NCBI GenBank assembly: GCA_934255545.1
Contig: CAKQOE010000010.1
Location: 1-60,479, forward strand
Length of the DNA: 60,479 bases
From: an uncultured Clostridia bacterium
GTDB taxonomy: Bacteria; Bacillota; Clostridia; Peptostreptococcales; Anaerovoracaceae
Direction: 5' to 3'
Each line of letters starts with the position of its first letter. Position 1 is the first letter of the stretch. Under the pieces are notes generated by a model that searched no databases, was not told the origin of the DNA, and saw only the letters and a list, made by a program, of their open reading frames with translations. Below are positions 23,302-31,077 of this stretch, in pieces. The translations under genes and the position numbers were made by a program.

Positions 23302-23577
23302 ATGGCAGGAACATTTTTTACGAGGATGAAGATATGTATGGCTATAGCCATAGGAGTCATGCTGCTCAACAGAGCTGATGCGCAGCTTTCGGAAAATGCA
23401 CGCGAAAAACTCGGTCTTGATAATGATTATACGGCTGAGGAGATAAAAGAGGCTGTTTCCGGGGCATATGAAGAGGCTGAGGCGGTCATGGCGCAGAAGC
23501 TTGACGGAGTGTTTGATGAGCCGTATACGTCGTCCGGCGTGCGGATGAGGGCGGAAAATGATAAAGATATGAGTTGA
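23302..23577 (+). CDS. Small protein with N-terminal hydrophobic segment, unknown
   Basis: 91 residues: a hydrophobic stretch near the N-terminus (MKICMAIAIGVMLLNRADA), possibly a signal peptide or anchor, then an acidic helical region (about 40-75). I do not recognise a family. ATG 23302 lies 5 bases after GGGAGGT, which is buried in a hairpin. Its stop overlaps the alternative TTG start of the M50 protease gene, so the two are probably co-translated. Confidence 0.6.
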   Translation: MAGTFFTRMKICMAIAIGVMLLNRADAQLSENAREKLGLDNDYTAEEIKEAVSGAYEEAEAVMAQKLDGVFDEPYTSSGVRMRAENDKDMS

Positions 23578-23582
23578 AAATA

Positions 23583-24203
23583 ATGGAATATATGGATGCT
23601 GTTTTAGGAAACGGGGCCTTTTATATCATAGTCCTCGTTTTTTCTTTTCTGCATGAATGCGTGCATGCGTTTGCGGCGGCCCGCGCCGGAGGCGGGGGCC
23701 GGATGGGGCTGCGGGGCTTGTTTGGTAATGTGCTTTATCTGGAGCCGGGGCTTTCGCCCGGGCGGCGTGCTGCTGTTTATGCTGCGGGGCCTTTGTTTAA
23801 TGTTTTTTGTGCGGCGGCCGGAACGGCGGCCGCGCTGCTCGTCCGCGCGGGCGGACGCAGTTATGATGCGCCGGCACCCTTTCAGGCGCTTTTTGAAACA
23901 TTTATGCCGTATGCTTATAACGGGCTCGTCATGATCGTCTACGCAAATCTTATGCTGGCTGCATTCAATATGCTGCCGTTTTATCCTCTTGACGGAGGCC
24001 GGATAACGCTGCTCATCCTGTCTGCATCGCTTGGAACGCGGGCAGCTGTAAAGATCGCATGCGTTTTTTCCATATTATTTTCAGTTTCTGTTTTCTTTTT
24101 GGGTCTGTACTTGGTACAATATAATATTATGAATGTTATTCTGGCGGTAGATGCATTTTATTTTTTATATATATTCGAAAGGGAAATAAATGAAATATTC
24201 TGA
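23583..24203 (+). CDS. M50 family (site-2/SpoIVFB-like) metalloprotease
   Basis: A membrane protease with the zinc motif H-E-C-V-H (about residues 26-30) in its first helix and the second motif NMLPFYPLDGGR (about 134-145), whose Asp completes the zinc site. Four to six helices and about 206 residues fit the minimal SpoIVFB-like group, which cleaves substrates inside the membrane. ATG 23583 is my choice, with TTG 23574 as the alternative; neither has a clear Shine-Dalgarno. It overlaps the next gene by 14 bases. An SpoIVFB role would need sporulation genes not seen here. Confidence 0.85.
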   Translation: MEYMDAVLGNGAFYIIVLVFSFLHECVHAFAAARAGGGGRMGLRGLFGNVLYLEPGLSPGRRAAVYAAGPLFNVFCAAAGTAAALLVRAGGRSYDAPAPFQALFETFMPYAYNGLVMIVYANLMLAAFNMLPFYPLDGGRITLLILSASLGTRAAVKIACVFSILFSVSVFFLGLYLVQYNIMNVILAVDAFYFLYIFEREINEIF

Positions 24204-26145
24204 TAGAAAACCATATACAGATCTTAATGATAAAATAGAAGATGTGCTTATGCGGGTGAATAAGCCTGCAACGTACATGGGCGGCGAGCTTCATTCTGTT
24301 GACAGGGATCCTGAAAAAAGCGAGCTTAATTTCGGCTTCTGCTTTCCGGATACTTATGAGATAGGCATGTCATACCTTGGGCTTCAGATAATATACCATG
24401 TTTTAAATGAGCAGCCCGGTGTCTACTGTCAGAGGCTCTTTGCTCCGGCTGACGATATGGAGCAGATAATGCGCGCCGAGTCGATACCGCTTTTTACGAT
24501 AGAAAAAAAGCAGCCGGCTGCTGAGATGGATGTTCTTGGATTTACGCTTCAGTACGAGCTTTCTTTTACTAATATACTCAATATGCTGGATCTTGCAGGC
24601 ATACCGCTGCTCAGCAGCGAAAGAGGCGAAGAATGGCCGGTGATCGCTGCAGGCGGCAACTGCTCGTTCAATCCTGAGCCTCTTGCTGATATCATAGATT
24701 ACTTTATGATAGGCGACGGCGAGGATGTCCTTGCGGAAACGACTGCTGTTATAAAGGAATGCAAGGCTGCAGGCGTCAGCAAAAGGGAGCTTCTTGAGAG
24801 GCTTTCAGCTATAGACGGCGTTTATGTTCCTTTATTTTATGAGCCTCAGTATGATGCTGAGGGGCGCATGACGGGGCATAAAAAGCTTTTTGAAGGCGCT
24901 CCTGACAAGGTCGTCAAGCGCATAGTGATGGATCTCGACAATGTTTCTTATCCGCTTGAGCCTGTAGTTCCGTTTGTCGATGTAGTGCACGACCGCTCTG
25001 TCATAGAACTGTTCAGGGGATGCACGCGCGGCTGCCGTTTCTGTCAGGCAGGTATCATATGCCGCCCTGTGCGCGAACGTTCGCGCAGCGTAGTCGTTGA
25101 TCTTGCAAAGCGCCAGTTGGAAAATACAGGATATGATGAGATGTCGCTGCTTTCGCTTTCTACGAGCGATTATTCTGAAATAGAGCCGCTCGTGACGGAG
25201 CTTATGTCAGCGTGTGCTGCACGTGAGGCGGGCCTCTCGCTTCCTTCTCTCCGTCTTGACTCTTTCTCGTTCAAGGTGCTTCAGGAGATACAGGAGTACA
25301 GAAAAACAGGCCTGACATTTGCGCCTGAGGCGGGAACTCAGCGTCTGAGAAATATAATAAACAAATCTATAACAGATGAACATATAAACATGGCGGCTGA
25401 ACGCGTTATAAAGCTCGGATACAATAATATAAAGCTTTACTTCATGATAGGACTGCCTGGAGAAACTGATGAAGATCTCGACGGAATAGTGGAAATAGCG
25501 CGCAGGATCGTGAGCATTGCCAGGGAAAACGGCGCAAACATGGGACGCTTCAACGTGACTGCAAGCGTATCGAATTTTGTGCCGAAAGCGCAGACTCCGT
25601 TCCAGTGGGTGGCGCAGGATACGCCTGAGGAGTTCAACAGAAAGCATGAGTATCTTATGGAGCGCTTCAGAAAAGTAAAATGCGCAAACCTTCAGTATCA
25701 CGGTACTGATACAAGCTTCCTTGAGGCTGTATTTGCGCGCGGCGACAGGCGTGTGTGCAAGTCGCTCGTAAGAGCGTTCAGGCTCGGCTGCCGCTTTGAC
25801 GGATGGAGCGAGCATTTTGATTACGGAAAATGGCTGCAGGCGTTTGCTGATACAGGTATAGTGCCTGAATTCTATACACAGCGCGTCCGCGGGCGTGACG
25901 AGTATCTGCCGTGGGACATCATAGACTGCGGCGTCACAAAGAAGTACATGCTCCTTGAATATGACCGCGCCATGAAGGAAGCAGTCACTCTCGACTGCAG
26001 GCAGGGCTGCACGGGCTGCGGCATAAAGCGTTTTGTGGAGTGTCCTGTTTACGAGCAGAGCGAAAATTATAAAACAGGAGCGGCTATTAGAAACGATGCA
26101 GCGCAAAGCGTGTCAAAAGACTGCGCGCAGGCTCAGGAAGCATAA
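24190..26145 (+). CDS. B12-binding/radical SAM protein, TIGR03960 family
   Basis: This 651-residue protein has an N-terminal B12-binding-like region (FCFPDTYEIGMSYLGLQI), then a radical SAM domain with the iron-sulfur cysteines in RGCTRGCRFCQAG (C-x3-C-x2-C, about residue 280) and a cysteine-rich end (CRQGCTGCGIKRFVECPVY). In most Clostridia it is paired with, or fused to, the DUF2344 protein, as here; a role in tRNA or ribosomal modification has been suggested but is not known. It starts inside the M50 gene and is followed 18 bases later by its partner. Confidence 0.93.
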   Translation: MKYSDRKPYTDLNDKIEDVLMRVNKPATYMGGELHSVDRDPEKSELNFGFCFPDTYEIGMSYLGLQIIYHVLNEQPGVYCQRLFAPADDMEQIMRAESIPLFTIEKKQPAAEMDVLGFTLQYELSFTNILNMLDLAGIPLLSSERGEEWPVIAAGGNCSFNPEPLADIIDYFMIGDGEDVLAETTAVIKECKAAGVSKRELLERLSAIDGVYVPLFYEPQYDAEGRMTGHKKLFEGAPDKVVKRIVMDLDNVSYPLEPVVPFVDVVHDRSVIELFRGCTRGCRFCQAGIICRPVRERSRSVVVDLAKRQLENTGYDEMSLLSLSTSDYSEIEPLVTELMSACAAREAGLSLPSLRLDSFSFKVLQEIQEYRKTGLTFAPEAGTQRLRNIINKSITDEHINMAAERVIKLGYNNIKLYFMIGLPGETDEDLDGIVEIARRIVSIARENGANMGRFNVTASVSNFVPKAQTPFQWVAQDTPEEFNRKHEYLMERFRKVKCANLQYHGTDTSFLEAVFARGDRRVCKSLVRAFRLGCRFDGWSEHFDYGKWLQAFADTGIVPEFYTQRVRGRDEYLPWDIIDCGVTKKYMLLEYDRAMKEAVTLDCRQGCTGCGIKRFVECPVYEQSENYKTGAAIRNDAAQSVSKDCAQAQEA

Positions 26146-26163
26146 GGGGAGAAGATTCGTAAA

Positions 26164-26874
26164 ATGGGAAGATATATACTGAAATTTACAAAAGAAAAAC
26201 GTCTGAAATATATTTCGCACCTTGATGTCCTGAGGCTTTTTCAGCGCGCATTCAAACGCGCAGGCATAAAGCTGAGCTACTCAAAAGGATACAATCCGCA
26301 TGCAAAGGTCGGTTTTGCGCTGCCGCTGTCGCTCGGCTTTGAGAGCAGCGGAGAGTACATGGAAACAGAGACGGAGCTCGATTACAAAGAGGATGAAATA
26401 AAGGACGGACTTAATGCGATAATGCCTGACGGCATAGAAATAACCGCATGCGGGCGTCTCGCTGAGACGTCGAAGACGGCAGTAGCTGCTGTACTTGACT
26501 TTGCGTCATATAAGATACTTTTCAGCGGTGACGCTGATGATGCGCAGAAGCTTGAGTCAGCTGTAAAACCGTTTATGAAGCAGGAAAGTATAATAACTGT
26601 AAAATTTTCAAAGAAAAAGAAGAAAAACATAGAAAGTGACATAAGGCCGCATATACGTTCTGTGACTACTGTAAAAACAGGCGGCGGATTGCTTTTTTCA
26701 ATGATGCTTGCCACAGGAAGCAGAGGCAATCTTAATCCTGAGGTCCTTGTTGATGAGCTGTGCAGGTTTGCAGGCGTTGATTACAGCAGGCCGCAGTGGG
26801 CTTACCGCCGTATGGAGATGTATTATCTTGAAGGCAGGAATGACATGATACCGCTCTCTGAATTCAAAGGATAA
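26164..26874 (+). CDS. TIGR03936 / DUF2344 family radical SAM partner protein
   Basis: This 236-residue protein opens with LKFTKEKRLKYISHLDVLRL and contains the family phrase SYSKGYNPHAKVGFALPLSLG (shown here in part by position, about residues 39-59). It is the usual neighbour of the TIGR03960 radical SAM protein and acts with it in an unknown process. GGAGAAG precedes ATG 26164. Confidence 0.92.
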   Translation: MGRYILKFTKEKRLKYISHLDVLRLFQRAFKRAGIKLSYSKGYNPHAKVGFALPLSLGFESSGEYMETETELDYKEDEIKDGLNAIMPDGIEITACGRLAETSKTAVAAVLDFASYKILFSGDADDAQKLESAVKPFMKQESIITVKFSKKKKKNIESDIRPHIRSVTTVKTGGGLLFSMMLATGSRGNLNPEVLVDELCRFAGVDYSRPQWAYRRMEMYYLEGRNDMIPLSEFKG

Positions 26875-26922
26875 AAAAGAAGTAAAACAGGCGCGAAGCG
26901 CCGGAAAGGTCTGGTGATCGGA

Positions 26923-28113
26923 ATGGATCATACAAGAAAGCTTTATCAGGAAGATATGTATATGAAGGAGTTTGAGGCAGAGATCGTATCTGTTTCGGAT
27001 GACGGAAAAAGCGTGGTGCTCGACGCTACTGCATTTGCGCCGGACGCCGGCGGACAGCCTTATGATACGGGAGTGCTGGGAGGCATGAGAGTAACGGCTG
27101 TTCATGAGAAGGACGGAGTTATAACGCATGAGCTTGATATTGAAGCGGCCGGAAACAGCGCCGGCCTGCAGGCCGGAATGCGTGTGCGCGGAGCGCTCGA
27201 CTGGGAGCGCAGATTCGATCATATGCAGAATCATCTTGGAGAGCACATTCTTTCCGGATTATTTAAAAGCGAGTATGATCTTGATAATAAGGGGTTCCAT
27301 CTTGGGGATGATTCTGCGACATTCGATATAGATTCAAAAGAGATAACTCAGGAAATGCTCGATCATATAGAGCTCATGGCTAATGATGTCGTTTACCGCG
27401 CACTGCCTGTTCAGGTCACGGTGATCGCAAGCGCGGAGGAGGCTGAGAAGCTGCCGCTGAGAAAGGCGCTCAAGGCGGAAGAGGATATATCTGTCGTAAC
27501 TGTGCCGGGCGTTGACTGCGTTGCATGCTGCTGCCCGCATGTTGCTGATACATCTCAGATAGGCGTTATAAAGCTGATAAAGACTGAAAAATACAAGGGA
27601 ATGACTCGCATACACTTCAAATGCGGGCGCCGGGCGCTCGATGATTACCGCCGGAAGCACAGTGTCATAACTGTTCTTGACGAGAAATATTCTGCTGATG
27701 AGTTTACGCTGCTCGATAAGATAAAGGCTGCTGACGCTAAAAATGATGAGATAAGGCGCGAGATGAACCGCCTGAAGGATGCGCTGGCTGATATAAGGGC
27801 GGCTGAGTTTATAAAAGACGCAGATGGGATAGTGCTCGGCGAGCTTGAAAAGGCTCATATAGATGACCTGAGGCAGGTAGCTAAGAAGCTCGTAAATATG
27901 ACTGATCTTCCTGTAGTGCTGTCTTCGCTGTCAGATCTGTGCGTGTTTATGACGCACAGCGGCAAAAGCAAGATGAAGTGCGGCGCGCTCGTAAAGGAGT
28001 ACGCTGTAGGCGCAGGCGGGAAGGGAGGCGGCGGAGATACGCAGGCGCAGGTATTTTTCAACAACGCCGATCTTATGCACAATTTTATAGCCATAGTTAA
28101 AGCCGGACTGTAA
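26923..28113 (+). CDS. AlaX-type alanyl-tRNA editing protein with DHHA1 domain
   Basis: The protein hydrolyses mischarged Ser- or Gly-tRNA(Ala) in trans. It resembles the editing half of alanyl-tRNA synthetase: an N-terminal beta region (FAPDAGGQPYDTG), the zinc motif H-x3-H in NHLGEHILSG (about residues 101-110), the second zinc pair in CVACCCPH (about 202-209), and a DHHA1 domain at the C-terminus with GAGGKGGGG. About 396 residues is the long AlaX form. A normal AlaRS has C-x3-H with Gly residues between; here the intervening residues are cysteines and Pro. ATG 26923 follows GGTGATCGG; GTG 26914 is possible. Confidence 0.88.
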   Translation: MDHTRKLYQEDMYMKEFEAEIVSVSDDGKSVVLDATAFAPDAGGQPYDTGVLGGMRVTAVHEKDGVITHELDIEAAGNSAGLQAGMRVRGALDWERRFDHMQNHLGEHILSGLFKSEYDLDNKGFHLGDDSATFDIDSKEITQEMLDHIELMANDVVYRALPVQVTVIASAEEAEKLPLRKALKAEEDISVVTVPGVDCVACCCPHVADTSQIGVIKLIKTEKYKGMTRIHFKCGRRALDDYRRKHSVITVLDEKYSADEFTLLDKIKAADAKNDEIRREMNRLKDALADIRAAEFIKDADGIVLGELEKAHIDDLRQVAKKLVNMTDLPVVLSSLSDLCVFMTHSGKSKMKCGALVKEYAVGAGGKGGGGDTQAQVFFNNADLMHNFIAIVKAGL

Positions 28114-28147
28114 ATAAATGGATATATATGAATGAATACACAGGTCA

Positions 28148-28164
28148 CGCGCGCCGGGCGCGCG
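28148..28164. repeat. Small GC hairpin, CGG-loop class
   Basis: A 7-bp stem (cgcgcgc/gcgcgcg) closes CGG between the AlaX and VOC genes. Confidence 0.75.
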
Positions 28165-28198
28165 AAAGGATATATTGAATATCAGCAGGAGGATAGAA

Positions 28199-28564
28199 AT
28201 GACATATTTTACACATTTTAATTTTAATGTACTTGATATAGAGAAGAGCCTGGAATTTTACGATAAAGCGCTCGGTCTGAAGCCGGTAAGCACAAAGGAG
28301 CTGGGAGATCATTATGCGCGCCTTGTTTATCTGGGCGACGGACACACTGATTTTACGCTTGAGCTTACGTATCTTTATGACAGGACTGAGCCGTACGATC
28401 TGGGAGAGTGTGAGTTTCATCTTGCGTTCCGCACTGACGAGTACGATCGTCTGCACGAGCTTCACAGTGAGATGGGCGTTATAGCATTTGAAAACCCGGA
28501 GGTCGGTGTGTATTTCATAACCGATCCCGACGGTTACTGGATAGAGATACTGCCTGAAAGATAG
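28199..28564 (+). CDS. VOC/glyoxalase family protein
   Basis: 121 residues in two beta-alpha-beta-beta-beta modules. Four likely metal ligands are visible at the expected places: His in T-H-F-N-F-N-V, Glu in L-E-L-T-Y, His in E-F-H-L-A-F and Glu in Y-W-I-E-I-L. This set suits lactoylglutathione lyase-like enzymes, which detoxify methylglyoxal, but other VOC activities are possible. ATG 28199 follows AGGAGGAT. Confidence 0.85.
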   Translation: MTYFTHFNFNVLDIEKSLEFYDKALGLKPVSTKELGDHYARLVYLGDGHTDFTLELTYLYDRTEPYDLGECEFHLAFRTDEYDRLHELHSEMGVIAFENPEVGVYFITDPDGYWIEILPER

Positions 28565-28614
28565 AAGGGGCAGACGGACGCGCCGCGCGCGCTGAGCATC
28601 GGTAAGAGAAAGTT

Positions 28615-28633
28615 TAGATCCATATTAGATCTA
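28615..28633. promoter_or_regulatory. Inverted repeat upstream of the NifX-like gene, possible operator
   Basis: Perfect arms tagatc (28615-28620) and gatcta (28628-28633) are separated by 7 bases, 22 bases before the start codon. Confidence 0.45.
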
Positions 28634-28654
28634 TATAAGTAAAGGAGAAATACT

Positions 28655-29032
28655 ATGAAGATAGCTGTAACATATGATAAAGAAAACGGAAGTGTTTATC
28701 AGCATTTTGGCATGGCTACTGCTGTAAAGTTCTACAATATAGAGAACGGTGCTGTTGTATCTACAGAAATAGTTGAAATGAAAAATCCGGGACACTCTAT
28801 GATAGCGCCGGTACTTTTCGGGAATGGCGCAGAGGTGCTTATATGCGGCAATATAAAGCCGGGTGCCGCTAACGCTATAATGATATCGGGGCTCATGCTG
28901 TGCGCCGGCGCACAGGGCGATGCTGATGACGCTGTAGAGGCTTATATAGCAGGCGAACTCAAACATGATCAGAGCGCTGTCGATATAGATGAGGTATGCG
29001 GACACGACGGCGGGGAAGGGCATGAACACTAA
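28655..29032 (+). CDS. NifX/NafY-type dinitrogenase iron-molybdenum cofactor family protein
   Basis: 125 residues of the small NifB/NifX-like fold (MKIAVTYDKENGSVYQHFG at the start; V-L-I-C-G-N-I-K-P-G-A mid-protein), ending in a His-rich metal-binding tail (CGHDGGEGHEH). In organisms without nitrogenase, such proteins are of unknown function and probably handle metal clusters. No nif genes are present in the window. AAGGAGAAA precedes ATG 28655. It overlaps mtnA by 11 bases. Confidence 0.88.
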   Translation: MKIAVTYDKENGSVYQHFGMATAVKFYNIENGAVVSTEIVEMKNPGHSMIAPVLFGNGAEVLICGNIKPGAANAIMISGLMLCAGAQGDADDAVEAYIAGELKHDQSAVDIDEVCGHDGGEGHEH

Positions 29033-30158
29033 TATGGAAGAAAATATAAAAAAAGGACTCGATTTCAACACTGTTGATTACTCGGCTGACGGAACGGCGC
29101 TGAAGATCATGGATCAGACACTGCTTCCGGGGAAAATAAAGTTTCTTGAGCTTCGCGCAAAGGAGGATATACGCGAGGCTATATATATGCTGCGTGTGCG
29201 CGGAGCGCCTGCGATAGGTGTTGCTGCGGCTATAGGCCTGCAGGTGGCGGCGCAGGATATATGCGCGCGATGCGGAGATGATACGGATGCTTATTTTGAT
29301 GAACTGCATGAAACAGCCGACTACCTTGAGGCTGCGCGGCCGACTGCTGTAAATCTCAGGTGGGCTCTGCGCAGGATGACGGCAAAGGCTGAAGCGCTGC
29401 GGTCATGCGCTGCCGGGACGGCAGAAGTAACTGCGCGTTCTGTTACTGCTGAGCTTAAAAAAGAGGCTGAGACCATACGCGATGAGGATATAGACGTATG
29501 CAGAAGGCTGGGCGAGCACGGGCTGACTGTTCTGAAAAAAGGTCAGGGGATACTGACGCACTGCAACGCGGGGCATCTGGCGACGGTCCGCTACGGCACG
29601 GCGACTGCGCCTATGTATCTTGGACATGAGCGCGGCTACGGCTTCAGGATATTTGCCGATGAAACGCGTCCGCTGCTCCAGGGCGCGCGCCTGACATCGT
29701 TCGAGCTTTCTGAGGCAGGCATGGATGTTACTCTTATCTGCGACAATATGGCGTCCTCCGTCATGAAGAACGGATGGGTACAGACCGTGATAACAGGCTG
29801 CGACCGCGTTGCTGCGAACGGCGATGCCGCAAATAAAATAGGAACGTCCGGCGTTGCGATACTTGCAAAGCACTACGGCGTTGATTTTTATATAGCGGCT
29901 CCGACATCAACAATAGATTTTGATACCGCTGCAGGCGATGACATAGTCATAGAGCAGCGTGACGGCGATGAGATAAAGAAGATGTGGTACAGTGAGCCTA
30001 TGGCGCCTGATGCGGTGAAAACGTACAATCCTGCGTTCGATGTGACAGATAATTCGCTCATAACCGGCATAATCACGGAGTACGGTATCATGTATCCGCC
30101 TTATGACAAGTCACTCGGAGAGCTTAAAAAAATAATAGAAAAAAATAAAAATAAATAA
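29022..30158 (+). CDS. mtnA: S-methyl-5-thioribose-1-phosphate isomerase
   Basis: MtnA isomerises 5-methylthioribose-1-phosphate (and 5-deoxyribose-1-phosphate) to the ketose form in salvage of methylthioadenosine and 5'-deoxyadenosine. Family marks are RVRGAPAIGVAAAIG (about residue 48), the catalytic cysteine in LTHCNAGHLAT (about 169), and the catalytic aspartate in GCDRVAANGD (about 252). About 378 residues is normal. ATG 29022 overlaps the previous stop; ATG 29034 is an alternative. The next gene is a class II aldolase, the partner expected for the dihydroxyacetone phosphate shunt; the usual kinase or phosphorylase is not in the window. Confidence 0.93.
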   Translation: MNTNMEENIKKGLDFNTVDYSADGTALKIMDQTLLPGKIKFLELRAKEDIREAIYMLRVRGAPAIGVAAAIGLQVAAQDICARCGDDTDAYFDELHETADYLEAARPTAVNLRWALRRMTAKAEALRSCAAGTAEVTARSVTAELKKEAETIRDEDIDVCRRLGEHGLTVLKKGQGILTHCNAGHLATVRYGTATAPMYLGHERGYGFRIFADETRPLLQGARLTSFELSEAGMDVTLICDNMASSVMKNGWVQTVITGCDRVAANGDAANKIGTSGVAILAKHYGVDFYIAAPTSTIDFDTAAGDDIVIEQRDGDEIKKMWYSEPMAPDAVKTYNPAFDVTDNSLITGIITEYGIMYPPYDKSLGELKKIIEKNKNK

Positions 30159-30166
30159 AAGAACGC

Positions 30167-30195
30167 TTGTTTAGAACGTATGATTATGATACAAT
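30167..30195 (+). promoter_or_regulatory. Promoter upstream of the aldolase-xse-isp run
   Basis: TTGTTT (30167-30172), 17 bases, then TACAAT (30190-30195). The -35 box overlaps gaacgcttgttt, which only weakly resembles a Gram-positive LexA box. Confidence 0.6.
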
Positions 30196-30226
30196 GTGTG
30201 CATAAATAATAAGTTCAGACAGTGAG

Positions 30227-30243
30227 CCGCGCCCCGGGCGCGG
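30227..30243. repeat. Small GC hairpin, CCG-loop class
   Basis: A 7-bp stem (ccgcgcc/ggcgcgg) closes CCG. It lies about 30 bases after the promoter, so here it would be in a 5' leader. Confidence 0.75.
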
Positions 30244-30330
30244 GAAATTGCGCCGATGGGCGGCGCCTGACGCTGCACGGGGATATGCAGCGTATCAAAC
30301 ATTTGTTCTTATGTATAAAAGGTGGTAAAA

Positions 30331-31014
30331 ATGAACGAGATACAGAAAATGAAAACATTGCCTGACGACGCTGAAGCAAAGCGCCAGATAATAGAGATAG
30401 GACGCCGTATGTACGAGCAGAAGTACTGCGCAGCCAATGACGGCAACATAAGCTGCCGCTCAAGCGAAGGCGGTTTCTGGGTGACTCCGTCAGGCGTTTC
30501 AAAGGGATTCCTGACAGATGAGATGCTTATAAAGGTAGATGCTGACGGAAACATACTTGAGGCGAATGAAGGTTATAAGTGCTCTTCGGAAGTAAAGCTT
30601 CATCTTAAGGTATACAGCGAGCGTCCTGAGATGAACGCTGTTGTTCATGCGCATCCTCCTGTGAGCACTGCGTTTGCATGCGCCCGCAGAGATCTTGATA
30701 CGCCTGTTGTAACTGAAGCCATACTGAGTCTCGGCACTGTTCCGTGCGCTCCGTTTGCCGTGCCGGGCTCGCCTGAGCTTGCAGAGACTATAGTGCCTTA
30801 TCTTAATGGACATGCTGCGTGTCTGCTTGCAAATCACGGTGTACTGACATGGGGCGATAGCCTCATACAGGCATATTACAGGATGGAAACGACCGAATAT
30901 TACGCAAATCTTCTCATACTTACAGGGCAGGCGCCTGTTCCTACGCATGTACTTGATGAGGAAGAGCATGCAGCAGTACTTAAGGCGCGCTCTACATGGG
31001 GCATAAAGTTTTAA
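30331..31014 (+). CDS. Class II aldolase/adducin family protein (fuculose-phosphate aldolase type)
   Basis: A 227-residue zinc aldolase. The zinc ligands appear in V-V-H-A-H-P-P (about residue 107) and N-H-G (about 170), and the catalytic glutamate in C-S-S-E-V-K-L-H (about 86). By sequence it is like L-fuculose-1-phosphate aldolase, but its position after mtnA suggests it cleaves 5-methylthioribulose- or 5-deoxyribulose-1-phosphate to dihydroxyacetone phosphate plus an aldehyde (the DHAP shunt). That job is inferred from context. A dehydratase role (MtnB) is the main alternative; MtnB shares the fold. ATG 30331 follows AGGTGG. Confidence 0.86.
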   Translation: MNEIQKMKTLPDDAEAKRQIIEIGRRMYEQKYCAANDGNISCRSSEGGFWVTPSGVSKGFLTDEMLIKVDADGNILEANEGYKCSSEVKLHLKVYSERPEMNAVVHAHPPVSTAFACARRDLDTPVVTEAILSLGTVPCAPFAVPGSPELAETIVPYLNGHAACLLANHGVLTWGDSLIQAYYRMETTEYYANLLILTGQAPVPTHVLDEEEHAAVLKARSTWGIKF

Positions 31015-31077
31015 TGTGATGATATCTGCAGGCTGTGGCTCATGGCGTGCCGCAGCGTCAGTCAGGGTGGTGATATA

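Noticed and set aside
24061..24203. SpoIVFB identity for the M50 protease
   Set aside because: Motifs fit the wider site-2 protease group, but no sporulation neighbour (SpoIVFA) is present, so the specific name is not given.
28655..29032. Nitrogen fixation role of the NifX-like protein
   Set aside because: There are no other nif genes; the family is widespread in organisms that do not fix nitrogen.
30161..30172. LexA-like box before the aldolase-xseA run
   Set aside because: The motif gaac-gctt-gttt misses the final C and other consensus bases, and xseA is not usually under SOS control in Firmicutes.
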